NCBI RefSeq assembly: GCF_030605225.1
Contig: NZ_JAUWAV010000022.1
Span: forward strand, 1 to 64,000
Direction: 5' to 3'
Length of the DNA stretch: 64,000 nt
From: Geoalkalibacter sp.
Lineage (GTDB): Bacteria; Desulfobacterota; Desulfuromonadia; Desulfuromonadales; Geoalkalibacteraceae
In this document: positions 25,694-34,343 of the stretch, one piece after another
How positions within the stretch are numbered: position 1 is the stretch's first letter
Layout: every line of letters starts with the position of its first letter
Position numbers and translations under genes: made by a program
Notes under the pieces: generated by a model
What the model was told of the DNA's origin: nothing
Databases searched by the model: none
The model's input: only the letters and a program-made list of their open reading frames with translations

Positions 25694-28336
25694 ATGAACC
25701 GCAACAAGACCATCCTTCTTGAAAATTACTGTCCGCCGGCCTATCTGGTCGAGCGGGTCGACCTTTGGTTCGATCTCGACGAAACCGCCACCCGTGTCAG
25801 GGCGGCTTTGGAGTTGCGGCGCAATCCCGCATCGGCAGATCCTGAACAGCCCTTGATTCTCGACGGCAATTCGCTGCAATTGCTGCGTCTGCGCGTCGAC
25901 GGCCGCGACCTCGGCGAGGACGAATATTATCGCGATGAGGAACGACTGGTCGTGCCGCAGGTGCCCGAGCGCTTCGTCGTCGAGGTGGAAACCCTCATCA
26001 ATCCCCAGGACAATGCCGCCCTGGAAGGGCTCTATCTTTCCGGCGGCAATCTCTGCACCCAGTGTGAACCCGAGGGCTTTCGGCGCATCACCTATTTTCC
26101 CGACCGCCCCGACGTCATGGCCGTCTACCGCACGACCCTGGTGGCCGATCGCGAGCGTTTTCCCGTGCTGCTCGCCAACGGTAATCGCGTGGCCCATGGC
26201 GAACTCGAAGGCGGCAAGCATTTCGCCGAGTGGCACGATCCCTTTCCCAAGCCCTCTTATCTGTTTGCCCTGGTGGCGGGCAAGCTTGCCTGCCTGGAGG
26301 ACGTTTTCACCACCCGCTCGGGCCGCGTCATCACCCTGCAGATCTATGTGGAGGCGCACAATCTCGACAAATGCGGCCACGCCATGCATTCCCTGAAAAA
26401 CGCCATGCGCTGGGACGAGGAACGTTTTGGTCTGGAATGCGACCTCGATCAGTACATGATCGTCGCGGTGGATGATTTCAACATGGGGGCCATGGAGAAC
26501 AAAGGGCTCAACATCTTCAATTCCAAGTATGTCCTGGCGCGCCCCGACACGGCCACCGACCTCGACTTTCAGAACATCGAAGGAGTCATCGGCCACGAAT
26601 ATTTTCACAACTGGACGGGCAATCGCGTTACCTGCCGCGACTGGTTTCAACTAAGCCTCAAGGAAGGCCTGACCGTATTTCGCGACCAGGAATTCTCCGC
26701 CGATCAGGGCGCGCGCGCCATCAAGCGTATTGCCGACGTGCGTCTGCTGCGCACCGCCCAGTTCGCCGAGGATGCCGGTCCCATGGCCCATCCCGTGCGA
26801 CCTTCGAGTTACGAGGAAATCAACAACTTCTACACCCTGACCGTCTACAACAAGGGTGCCGAGGTGATTCGCATGATGCACACCCTGCTCGGCGAAGCCG
26901 GTTTCCGCAAGGGGATGGATCTGTACTTCGCGAGTCACGACGGCCAGGCCGTGACCACCGATGATTTCGTGCGCGCCATGGAAGATGCCGCGGGCGTCGA
27001 TCTTGAGCAGTTTCGCCGCTGGTACTCCCAGGCCGGCACGCCGGAAGTGCGGGTCGCGCGTCGCTATGACGTCGAAAACCAGACCTACTGCCTGACCCTG
27101 AGCCAAAGCTGTCCGTCGACGCCGGGGCAGGTTGAGAAAGCACCCTTTCACATTCCCGTCGCCATGGCCCTGCTCGATGCGCAAGGTCATCGCCTGCCGC
27201 TGCGGCTGAAAGGCGAGGCCCAGGCCTCGGGCCAGGTTCTGGTGCTCAGCCTCACCGAACCGGAACAAACCTTTGAATTCATCGGCATACCGGCGGAACC
27301 CTTGCCGTCCTTGCTGCGCGGATTCTCCGCGCCCGTCAAGCTGATCTGCGATTTCAGCGATGCGGAGCTGGCCTTTCTCGCCGGACACGACGACGATACC
27401 TTCAATCGCTGGGACAGCGCCCAGCTCTTGGCCCTGCGTGTGCTGCTGCGCCTGGTCGAGGATTTTCAGTACGGACGCGCGCCGCGTAAGGATGGAGCAC
27501 TGGCCCGGGCCCTGGCCGACACCCTTGAAAATCCTCATCTGGATCCCGCCTTCAAGGCCCAGGCGCTGCTGTTACCCAGCGAGATCTATGTCGCCGAGCA
27601 GATGCAGCGCATCGACCCGGTCGCTATTCATCGGGCCCGCAAGCATTTGCAAAAATCCCTGGCCCATGAACTGCGCGCGTCTCTGTTGGCGATCTGGCAG
27701 GACAACGCCGATGCCGGACCCTATGTTTTCGAGCCGACGGCGGTGGGGCGGCGCAGTCTGAAAAATGTCTGCCTGAGCTATCTGGCCTTGCTCGACGAGC
27801 CGGTCTTTGTCGAAATTTGCGTCAATCAGGCCGAACGGGCCGGCAACATGACGGATGTGCTCGCCGCCCTGGGCATTCTCGCCCATCACGAAGGGCCGCA
27901 GGGCGCGCCGACGCTGGAGCAATTTTTTCTGAAATGGCAGACAGATCCCCTGGTGGTCGATAAATGGTTCACTCTGCAGGCGACCTCCAGCCGCGCCGAT
28001 GCCGGCGCGCGGGTCAAGGAGCTTCTCAACCATCACGCCTTCAACCTGCGCAATCCCAATCGGGTGCGATCCCTGCTGGGTGCCTTCAGCACCGCCAATC
28101 CCTATCATTTCCATGCCGCCTCGGGCGAGGGCTATGCCTTGCTCGGCGATTTCGTGCGGCAAATCGACGCCTTCAATCCGCAACTGGCCGCGCGGCTGGT
28201 GGCGGCCTTCAACCACTGGCGGCGTTTCGACGAGGATCGGCAAAAGCTCATGCGGGAGCAGTTGGAGCGGATTCTGGCACGGCCCGGCGTTTCGCGGGAC
28301 GTGGCCGAGGTGGTGGGGAAAAGCCTGGGGAAATAG
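25694..28336 (+). CDS. pepN: Aminopeptidase N (M1 family)
   Basis: The 880-residue cytoplasmic zinc peptidase has the substrate-binding GAMEN motif (MGAMENKGLNIF) and the zinc site HEYFHNWTGNR with His301, followed by Glu in LKEGLTVFRDQEFS. The E. coli-type DUF3458 Ig-like and C-terminal helical domains are present. Length and motif spacing match E. coli PepN (about 870). GAGGC lies a few bases before ATG 25694, which is preferred over the upstream in-frame start. It removes N-terminal residues from peptides during protein turnover. The AT-rich leader has a TTGACA at 25606 but no convincing -10 box. Confidence 0.96.
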   Translation: MNRNKTILLENYCPPAYLVERVDLWFDLDETATRVRAALELRRNPASADPEQPLILDGNSLQLLRLRVDGRDLGEDEYYRDEERLVVPQVPERFVVEVETLINPQDNAALEGLYLSGGNLCTQCEPEGFRRITYFPDRPDVMAVYRTTLVADRERFPVLLANGNRVAHGELEGGKHFAEWHDPFPKPSYLFALVAGKLACLEDVFTTRSGRVITLQIYVEAHNLDKCGHAMHSLKNAMRWDEERFGLECDLDQYMIVAVDDFNMGAMENKGLNIFNSKYVLARPDTATDLDFQNIEGVIGHEYFHNWTGNRVTCRDWFQLSLKEGLTVFRDQEFSADQGARAIKRIADVRLLRTAQFAEDAGPMAHPVRPSSYEEINNFYTLTVYNKGAEVIRMMHTLLGEAGFRKGMDLYFASHDGQAVTTDDFVRAMEDAAGVDLEQFRRWYSQAGTPEVRVARRYDVENQTYCLTLSQSCPSTPGQVEKAPFHIPVAMALLDAQGHRLPLRLKGEAQASGQVLVLSLTEPEQTFEFIGIPAEPLPSLLRGFSAPVKLICDFSDAELAFLAGHDDDTFNRWDSAQLLALRVLLRLVEDFQYGRAPRKDGALARALADTLENPHLDPAFKAQALLLPSEIYVAEQMQRIDPVAIHRARKHLQKSLAHELRASLLAIWQDNADAGPYVFEPTAVGRRSLKNVCLSYLALLDEPVFVEICVNQAERAGNMTDVLAALGILAHHEGPQGAPTLEQFFLKWQTDPLVVDKWFTLQATSSRADAGARVKELLNHHAFNLRNPNRVRSLLGAFSTANPYHFHAASGEGYALLGDFVRQIDAFNPQLAARLVAAFNHWRRFDEDRQKLMREQLERILARPGVSRDVAEVVGKSLGK

Positions 28337-28346
28337 GAAAGCGGAT

Positions 28347-29243
28347 ATGTCCGAATTTTCAGAAGTCATTATCCTCGGCTGCGGGGAGATCGGGCGGCGG
28401 GTCGGGCGGCTGTGGCTGGAGCGCTCCTTTGGCGTGAGGGCCCTGGCGCGGGCGCGGGCGGCGGAGCTCAAGCTCAAGGAGATGGGGTTTTGCGTGACGC
28501 GAGGGGATCTCGATGAACCGGCAAGCCTTGCCGCTCTGCCGCTCGGCAATCGTTTGGTTTATTATTTCGCGCCGCCGCCGGATGAAGGAACGAGCGACCC
28601 GCGCATGGCCGCCTTTTGTGAAACGACTCTGGCTGCGGAGCGCCCCTGGAAGATCGTCTACATCAGCACCAGCGGGGTCTACGGCGATTGCCGCAGGGCA
28701 CTGGTCGATGAGGATGCGCCCTTGCATCCGCGGACCGACCGCGCGCGGCGGCGTGTCGATGCCGAGGAGCGCTTGCGATCCTTGCAGGCCGCAAGCGGCA
28801 TCCCCGTGGTGATTCTGCGCGTGCCGGGTATTTACGGCCCCGGCCGCCTGCCGCGCAGACGCATCGAGCAGGGCGTGCCCGTGCTCGATGTCCGCGAGGC
28901 GCCGCCCTCCAACCGCATTCATGCCGTGGATCTGGCGCGCATTTGCGTGGCGGCGGGTGAAAAGGGCGCGGCGGGCGAAGTGTTCAACGTCGGCGACGAG
29001 AGCGGCGGCAGCATGACCGATTATTTCAACGCCGTCGCCGACGCCTGCGGTCTGCCGCGTCCGCCACAGATCAGCATGGAGGAGGCGCGCCGCCGCCTGA
29101 GCCCGGAAATGCTCTCCTATCTCAACGAGTCGCGGCGTCTCGATACTCGGCGCCTACACGAAAGGCTGGGCATCGAGCTGCTTTATCCCGATCTGCCCTC
29201 GGGGTTGCGCGCGGCGCTGGCCGAGGAGGGGCAGGAGCCTTAG
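28347..29243 (+). CDS. NAD-dependent epimerase/dehydratase-like protein (YeeZ type)
   Basis: The true start is ATG 28347, 10 bases after the pepN stop, with AGGAAAG upstream. The 298-residue product has an N-terminal nucleotide-binding loop (VIILGCGEIGRRVGRLW), an STSGVYGDC active-site-like segment, and IYGPGRLPRRRI and HAVDLARICVAA further on, all features of extended SDRs. The catalytic Tyr is in SGVYG, but the usual YxxxK is not obvious, as in the atypical YeeZ-like group. It appears co-transcribed with pepN and the DUF2835 gene. The substrate is unknown. Confidence 0.85.
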   Translation: MSEFSEVIILGCGEIGRRVGRLWLERSFGVRALARARAAELKLKEMGFCVTRGDLDEPASLAALPLGNRLVYYFAPPPDEGTSDPRMAAFCETTLAAERPWKIVYISTSGVYGDCRRALVDEDAPLHPRTDRARRRVDAEERLRSLQAASGIPVVILRVPGIYGPGRLPRRRIEQGVPVLDVREAPPSNRIHAVDLARICVAAGEKGAAGEVFNVGDESGGSMTDYFNAVADACGLPRPPQISMEEARRRLSPEMLSYLNESRRLDTRRLHERLGIELLYPDLPSGLRAALAEEGQEP

Positions 29244-29245
29244 GC

Positions 29246-29476
29246 ATGGGCGGCGACGAGGTTTTTTTCCGCCTATCGATTCCGGCCGCGGATTATTTGC
29301 GCTATTACCAGGGCACGGCTGCTTTCGTTCAGGTTCGCGCCGAGGACGGTCGCCGCATCCGCCTGCCGGCGGCCAACCTGCGCCGCTTCATCACCCGCGA
29401 AGGAATCGCCGGGCGTTTTCGCCTGCGTTTCGACGGCAACCAGAAAATCATCTCCCTGGAGAAAGTTTCGTCCTGA
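29246..29476 (+). CDS. DUF2835-like small protein
   Basis: The 76-residue protein has the pattern FFRLSIPAADYLRYYQGTA, then VQVRAEDGRRIRLPAANLRRFIT and a C-terminal GRFRLRFDGNQKIISLEK. This matches the small DUF2835 family in length and order. No function is established for the family. It starts 2 bases after the stop of the epimerase-like gene, so it is translated from the same message. Confidence 0.75.
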   Translation: MGGDEVFFRLSIPAADYLRYYQGTAAFVQVRAEDGRRIRLPAANLRRFITREGIAGRFRLRFDGNQKIISLEKVSS

Positions 29477-29518
29477 TTCCATGATGCCCCCTTGATGTGT
29501 CGCCCTGGAAAGGACTTT

Positions 29519-31132
29519 ATGCGTCGCGAAGAAACCCTGCACCAGCTTGAGCACCGCCAACCCTTCGATCTTCTGGTCATCGGCGGCGGCGCGACGGGGT
29601 GCGGCATCGCCGTCGACGCGGCCGCGCGCGGTCTGCGGGTGGCGTTGGTGGAAAAGCTCGATTACGGCGAAGGCACCAGCAGCCGCAGCACCAAGCTGGT
29701 GCATGGCGGCGTGCGCTATCTGGAGATGGCGGTGCGCGGTCTGGATCGCGCTCAATATCAGCTGGTCAGGGATGGTCTGTTCGAGCGCGGCGTGCTGCTG
29801 CGCAACGCTCCCCATCTGGCTCATCGCCTGCCCCTGGTCACGCCGCTCTACGACTGGCTTGAGGTGCCTTATGTCTTTGCCGGTCTCAAGCTCTACGACC
29901 TTCTGGCGGGAAAGAAAAGCCTGGGGTCGAGCCGTCTCATCGGACGCACGGAAGCCCTGCGGCGCTTTCCCCTGCTCAAGGCGCAAGGCCTCAAGGCCGG
30001 CGTGCTTTATTATGACGGCCAGTTCAACGATGCGCGCATGGCGCTGGCGCTCATTCTCACCGCCAGCGAACTGGGGGCGGTGAGCGCCAACCATGTCGAA
30101 GCTCTGTCGCTGCTCAAGGAGCAAGGGCGTGTCCGCGGCGCGCGAGTTCGCGATCGCATCGGCGGGCGAGAATTCGACATTCGCGCTCGCGGCGTCATCA
30201 ATGCGACGGGCCCCTTCACGGACAGCATCCGGCGCATGGACGAAGCCGATGCCCGGCCGCTTCTCAAGGCCAGTTCCGGCATCCACATCGTGCTGAACCA
30301 GCGCTTCGCCCCGCCGTCGGCGGGCTTGATGATCCCCAAGACCGAGGATGGGCGGGTGCTGTTCATTCTGCCCTGGCAGGGACATGCCCTCATCGGCACC
30401 ACCGACGAGCCGGCGGAAATCGTCGACCATCCGCGTCCCCGTCAAGAAGAAATCGCCTACTTGCTGCGCCATGTGCGCCGCTACTTCAATCTCGCCATCA
30501 CCCCGGAGGATATCACCTCGACCTGGTCGGGCCTGCGCCCGCTCCTCGATGATCCAAGGGCCGCCGATACCGCCCATCTGACGCGCGATTACAGCATCCA
30601 GATCAGCTCGACGGGCCTCTTGACCATCGTCGGCGGCAAATGGACCACCTATCGCAAGATGGCGCAGGATGCCGTGGATCAGGCCGTCGACGCCTTCGCC
30701 TTGTCGCCCTCCCGTCCTTGTGTCACGGCGGATCTGGCCGTGCACGGCGCACAAGACTTCGAGCCCCACGGCGAGAGGCGTCTCGTGCGTGATTTCGGCC
30801 TGGATGCCGATGTCGCCGCGCACCTTCGCGAGACTTACGGCGGCTGCGCCGCGCAAGTTGCGGAACTGGCCCGCGAGGGGCTTGGGGATCGCCTGCATTC
30901 CGCTCATCCCAGGATTGCCGCAGAGATCGTCTACGCCGTGCGCCATGAGCAGGCGCAGCGTCTCGCCGATGTGCTGGTGCGGCGCACCACCCTGGCGCTG
31001 CTCGATGTGAAGGCGGCCGCCGCGGCGGTTCCGCGAACCGCCGAGATCATGGCGCGAGAGCTCGACTGGGATGAATCCCGCAGGCATCAGGAAATCCAGG
31101 CCTTTGAGGAGTTGCTTGCAACCGCCCTTTGA
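29519..31132 (+). CDS. glpD: Glycerol-3-phosphate dehydrogenase, aerobic-type (FAD)
   Basis: The 537-residue flavoprotein has an N-terminal FAD-binding motif GGGATGCG, the SSRSTKLVHGGVRYLE segment typical of GlpD/GlpA and a C-terminal helical GlpO-like domain. The start at 29519 follows an AAAGGA site. It oxidises glycerol-3-phosphate to dihydroxyacetone phosphate at the membrane and passes electrons to quinone. Next is glpK, so the pair forms a compact glycerol uptake and oxidation unit. No glycerol facilitator gene or glpR-type regulator is next to it. Confidence 0.95.
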   Translation: MRREETLHQLEHRQPFDLLVIGGGATGCGIAVDAAARGLRVALVEKLDYGEGTSSRSTKLVHGGVRYLEMAVRGLDRAQYQLVRDGLFERGVLLRNAPHLAHRLPLVTPLYDWLEVPYVFAGLKLYDLLAGKKSLGSSRLIGRTEALRRFPLLKAQGLKAGVLYYDGQFNDARMALALILTASELGAVSANHVEALSLLKEQGRVRGARVRDRIGGREFDIRARGVINATGPFTDSIRRMDEADARPLLKASSGIHIVLNQRFAPPSAGLMIPKTEDGRVLFILPWQGHALIGTTDEPAEIVDHPRPRQEEIAYLLRHVRRYFNLAITPEDITSTWSGLRPLLDDPRAADTAHLTRDYSIQISSTGLLTIVGGKWTTYRKMAQDAVDQAVDAFALSPSRPCVTADLAVHGAQDFEPHGERRLVRDFGLDADVAAHLRETYGGCAAQVAELAREGLGDRLHSAHPRIAAEIVYAVRHEQAQRLADVLVRRTTLALLDVKAAAAAVPRTAEIMARELDWDESRRHQEIQAFEELLATAL

Positions 31133-31159
31133 GACGCACCGAACTTCAAGGAGGATGTC

Positions 31160-32674
31160 ATGGCCCGCTACGTCGCCGCCCTTGATCAGGGAACCACCAG
31201 TACCCGCTGCATGATCTTCAACCACGGCGGCGAGGTGGTCGCTCATCATCAGCTTGAACACCGCCAGATCTATCCCCTGGCCGGCTGGGTCGAGCACGAT
31301 GGCCTGGAAATCTGGGATCGCGCGCGCGACGTGGTGCGCTGCGCCATGGAAAAAGCCGGCCTCATCGCCGCCGACATCGCCGCCGTCGGCATCACCAATC
31401 AGCGTGAAACCACCCTGATCTGGGATCGCAAAACCGGCCAGCCTTACGCCAACGCCATCGTCTGGCAGGATACGCGCACCGATCAGATCTGCCGACAACT
31501 TGCGGAAAACGGCGGCCAGGACCGCTTTCGCGGCAAGACCGGCCTGCCTTTGGCGACTTATTTTTCCGGCCCGAAAATCGCATGGCTTCTCGAACATGTG
31601 CCGGGCCTGCGTGCGGCGGCCGAGCGCGGCGACGCCCTGTTCGGCAACATGGACACCTGGATGATCTGGAAACTCACCGGCGGTCCCGGCCCGGGCGCTG
31701 CTCATGTCACCGATGTTTCCAACGCCTCGCGCACCCTGCTCATGAATCTGGAAACCCTTGATTGGGATGAGGACATTCTCGCGGCGTTGGACATTCCCCG
31801 GGCGTTGCTGCCCCAGATCCGTCCCTCCAGCGATCCGGACTTTTATGGGATGACCCGCGCGGATGGCCCCTTCGGCGGCGAAGTTCCCGTGTGTGGCGAC
31901 CTTGGCGACCAGCAGGCCGCCACCGTCGGGCAGGTGTGTTTCGAGGCGGGCGAGGCGAAGAATACCTACGGCACCGGTTGCTTCCTGCTGACCAACACCG
32001 GTCGGGACATCGTCCACTCCAAGCACGGGCTGATCACCACCCTGTGCTATCAGTTCGGCAAGCAGGCGCCGGTCTATGCCCTGGAAGGCTCCGTCGCCAT
32101 CGCCGGCGCCCTGGTGCAGTGGCTGCGTGATCGCATGCGTCTCATTAACACCGCCGCCGACATCGAAAACCTGGCGAAGATGGTCGAGGACAATGGCGGC
32201 ATGTACTTCGTGCCCGCGTTTTCCGGGTTGTTCGCGCCTTATTGGCGCAGCGAGGCCCGCGGCCTGGTCATCGGCATGACCCGCTTCATCACGCGCGGCC
32301 ATTTTGCCCGTGCCGCCCTGGAAGCCGTCGCCTACCAGACCCGCGAGGTGGTCGACGCCATGGCAGCTGATTCGGGCGTGAGTCTCAAGGCCCTCAAGGT
32401 CGACGGCGGCATGACCGCCAACGAATTGCTCATGCAGATTCAGGCCGATGTGCTCGGCGTGCCGGTGATCCGCGCCAAGGTCGCCGAAAGTACCGCTTTG
32501 GGCGCCGCCTACGCGGCGGGGCTGGCCGTGGGCTACTGGAAAGATCCGCAAGATCTCAGGAAAAACTGGGGAATCGATAAGACCTGGCAGCCTGCGCAAG
32601 ACGATACCTTGCGCACCCGAAACTACCGCATGTGGAAGAAGGCGGTGAGTCGTACCTTCGACTGGCTCGAGTGA
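31160..32674 (+). CDS. glpK: Glycerol kinase
   Basis: The 504-residue FGGY-family kinase starts with [16 protein letters not shown], the N-terminal phosphate-binding loop. It also has the substrate segment [12 protein letters not shown], the [10 protein letters not shown] region and the C-terminal [18 protein letters not shown] motif. AAGGAGG lies a few bases before the ATG. It phosphorylates glycerol to glycerol-3-phosphate, the substrate of the GlpD encoded 27 bases upstream. The gene ends at the AT-rich regulatory region of the alpha/beta hydrolase. Confidence 0.97.
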   Translation: MARYVAALDQGTTSTRCMIFNHGGEVVAHHQLEHRQIYPLAGWVEHDGLEIWDRARDVVRCAMEKAGLIAADIAAVGITNQRETTLIWDRKTGQPYANAIVWQDTRTDQICRQLAENGGQDRFRGKTGLPLATYFSGPKIAWLLEHVPGLRAAAERGDALFGNMDTWMIWKLTGGPGPGAAHVTDVSNASRTLLMNLETLDWDEDILAALDIPRALLPQIRPSSDPDFYGMTRADGPFGGEVPVCGDLGDQQAATVGQVCFEAGEAKNTYGTGCFLLTNTGRDIVHSKHGLITTLCYQFGKQAPVYALEGSVAIAGALVQWLRDRMRLINTAADIENLAKMVEDNGGMYFVPAFSGLFAPYWRSEARGLVIGMTRFITRGHFARAALEAVAYQTREVVDAMAADSGVSLKALKVDGGMTANELLMQIQADVLGVPVIRAKVAESTALGAAYAAGLAVGYWKDPQDLRKNWGIDKTWQPAQDDTLRTRNYRMWKKAVSRTFDWLE

Positions 32675-32704
32675 AATTTTTTTGGCGTTTACGCTAAAAA
32701 GGTG

Positions 32705-32720
32705 TTTGCATATTTGCAAA
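32705..32720 (+). promoter_or_regulatory. Dyad 1, possible enhancer-binding-protein site
   Basis: TTTGCA-TATT-TGCAAA, a perfect dyad, lies about 220 bases upstream of the predicted sigma-54 start site. It is preceded by AAAAAGG. Dyad 2 (32806-32821) repeats it 101 bases downstream. Confidence 0.6.
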
Positions 32721-32805
32721 ACCAGCTAGACTTCGCTGAAATCCTTGCTATCCTATTGAAAAATATAGAGAAAAAATCTTAACGAAATCATTGCCTAAAA
32801 GGCTT

Positions 32806-32821
32806 TTTGCATTTATGCAAA
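32806..32821 (+). promoter_or_regulatory. Dyad 2, possible enhancer-binding-protein site
   Basis: TTTGCA-TTTA-TGCAAA repeats dyad 1 exactly in both arms with a different 4-base spacer, and is preceded by AAAAGG as well. It lies about 120 bases upstream of the predicted start site, a typical distance for NtrC-type activator sites. Confidence 0.6.
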
Positions 32822-32907
32822 GCGGGCTTCTTTTTTACAATTCAGATGGATTTATTTAATTGTCTGAAATCTTTATGGAAATTACTTTTAAAACAATTTT
32901 TTAAAAG

Positions 32908-32924
32908 TTGGTACGAGGGTTGCT
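32908..32924 (+). promoter_or_regulatory. Predicted sigma-54 (RpoN) promoter
   Basis: TTGGTACGAGGGTTGCT matches the -24/-12 consensus TTGGCACG-N4-TTGCW, with GG at 32910-32911 and GC at 32922-32923, exactly 12 bases apart. The region upstream is AT-rich, as expected where DNA must bend to bring an activator to the promoter. It points at the alpha/beta hydrolase gene that starts at 33010. Confidence 0.75.
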
Positions 32925-33009
32925 CAAAGAGGAAGGAAAGGTTGCTCCCCTTGATTTCTCTGAGCGCAGTCCCTTGCCCGGGGGCCGCTTCCCACCCAGG
33001 AGGATGGCG

Positions 33010-33849
33010 ATGAAAACGAAGATCAACGGCGTACAGATCGGCTACGACGATTTCGGCAAAGGCCCCGCGGTGCTGTTCATCCACGGCTATCCCCTCAACC
33101 GCAAGATGTGGCGCCGCCAGGTCGAACCTCTGGTCAACGACGGTTTTCGCGTGGTGCTCACCGATCTGAGCGGCTTTGGCGAAAGCGAACTGCGCGCCAA
33201 TGCCGGCGATCTCAACGCCCATGCCGATGATCTGGTGGGGCTGCTCAATTATCTGGGGATTGGTCGCGCGGTGGTGTGCGGCATCTCCATGGGCGGCTAT
33301 GTTCTCTTCGACCTGCTCGAGCGTTATCCGCAACGGGTGGCCGGCGCCTGCTTCGTGGTCACGCGCCCTGTCGGCGACGACGTGCAGGAGCGGGTCAAGC
33401 GCGCCGAATTACGCGCCGCCCTGGAACGAGGCGAGATCGACGAGGTTCGTGAGGCCTTTATGCAGGTTCTGGTCGCGCCGAAAGGTAAAAAAGTTCGCTC
33501 GCCGGATATGCGCGAGGTCTGCGAATGGGTCCGGAGCACCGATCCGCGCGGCCTGGCCGCGGGGCTTGAAGCCATCGGCCGGCGCAAGGATTACACCCCC
33601 TTGCTCAAACGCCTCTCCCTGCCCACCCTGGTGGTCGGCGCCGAGGAAGATCGCGTCATCCACCCCCTGCATTCCGAACTACTCGCCCGTCACCTGCCCA
33701 ACTGTTTTCGCGCGGTGAGTCTCAAGGGCGGCCATCTGGTCAACCTGGAAAAATTCCAGGCCTTCAACAGTCACCTGCTGGATTTTCTCAGATCCCTGGT
33801 GCCGCAAGCGGAACCCGAGTGCGACGAACCCGCCGATGAACTCGGCTGA
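33010..33849 (+). CDS. Alpha/beta hydrolase
   Basis: The 279-residue protein begins with a beta strand (INGVQIGYDDFG) and the oxyanion-hole segment FIHGYPLNRKMW. The nucleophile elbow is GISMGG with Ser93, and there is an acid/His pair near the end (VVGAEEDRVIHP and GGHLVNLE). The layout fits the esterase/haloperoxidase-like branch. The start at 33010 sits 6 bases after AGGAGG, unlike the in-frame ATG at 33004. No signal peptide, so it is cytoplasmic. Transcription is predicted from a sigma-54 promoter with two upstream dyads, so expression probably depends on an unknown environmental signal. Confidence 0.88.
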   Translation: MKTKINGVQIGYDDFGKGPAVLFIHGYPLNRKMWRRQVEPLVNDGFRVVLTDLSGFGESELRANAGDLNAHADDLVGLLNYLGIGRAVVCGISMGGYVLFDLLERYPQRVAGACFVVTRPVGDDVQERVKRAELRAALERGEIDEVREAFMQVLVAPKGKKVRSPDMREVCEWVRSTDPRGLAAGLEAIGRRKDYTPLLKRLSLPTLVVGAEEDRVIHPLHSELLARHLPNCFRAVSLKGGHLVNLEKFQAFNSHLLDFLRSLVPQAEPECDEPADELG

Positions 33850-33860
33850 AACCTGATTGT

Positions 33861-33904
33861 CCGGCGGCGACGAGAGTTCCTCGGCGGGATCTCGTCACCG
33901 CCGG
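33861..33904 (+). terminator. Strong hairpin after the alpha/beta hydrolase
   Basis: CCGGCGGCGACGAG pairs with CTCGTCACCGCCGG with a single mismatch around a 16-base loop. There is no clear T-run, so it may act in factor-dependent termination or 3-prime protection. Confidence 0.5.
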
Positions 33905-33962
33905 CGCCTTGTGCTTGGCAACGAAGAAGCTTTCGGGTAAGGTCTGATCCCGGAGGCTGGTC

Positions 33963-34343
33963 GTGAATCTGCTCAAATACTCTCTTCTGATCGGTTATTG
34001 CGCCGCCCTGGTGTGGCTCTCCCTCGCATCCTCCCTGCCGCAAACCGGACTCGACTGGCCACACAAGGACAAACTCGGGCATGCCCTGGCTTATGCCTTG
34101 ATGACCCTGCTAGCGGCCTGGGTCTGGAGCAGGGGGGCGAGCCTGACCCTGAAGGGACTGGTGCTGGGATTGCTCTTCGCCATGGTCTTCGGCGGCGTCA
34201 TGGAATTTCTGCAAGGGCTTGTCACCCCCGCGCGGCAGGCGGAATGGTGGGATTTGTTCGCCAATTTCAGCGGAGGGCTGATCGTGTTTTTCGGCGGTCT
34301 CCGGTGGCTGGTTCGGCGCGAGAAGCTCAACTCTCGCGCGTGA
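33963..34343 (+). CDS. VanZ-like membrane protein
   Basis: The 126-residue protein starts at GTG 33963 behind CCGGAGG. It has about four hydrophobic helices and the conserved VanZ features: the first helix, then PHKDKLGHALAYALMTLL and MEFLQGLVTPAR. Members are integral membrane proteins of uncertain function, some linked to teicoplanin resistance. The last 17 bases overlap the minus-strand bioA gene tail to tail. Confidence 0.8.
   Translation: MNLLKYSLLIGYCAALVWLSLASSLPQTGLDWPHKDKLGHALAYALMTLLAAWVWSRGASLTLKGLVLGLLFAMVFGGVMEFLQGLVTPARQAEWWDLFANFSGGLIVFFGGLRWLVRREKLNSRA

Noticed and set aside
32674-32704. GCG-TTTA-CGC stem beside T-runs after glpK, as a possible terminator
   Set aside because: The stem is only three base pairs and the T-run precedes it, so it is not convincing.
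29273-32719. 1148-codon open frame on the minus strand, antisense to glpD and glpK
   Set aside because: It is opposite two genes with clear motifs. Long antisense frames are expected in high-GC DNA. Its sequence shows no family motif and no ribosome-binding site.
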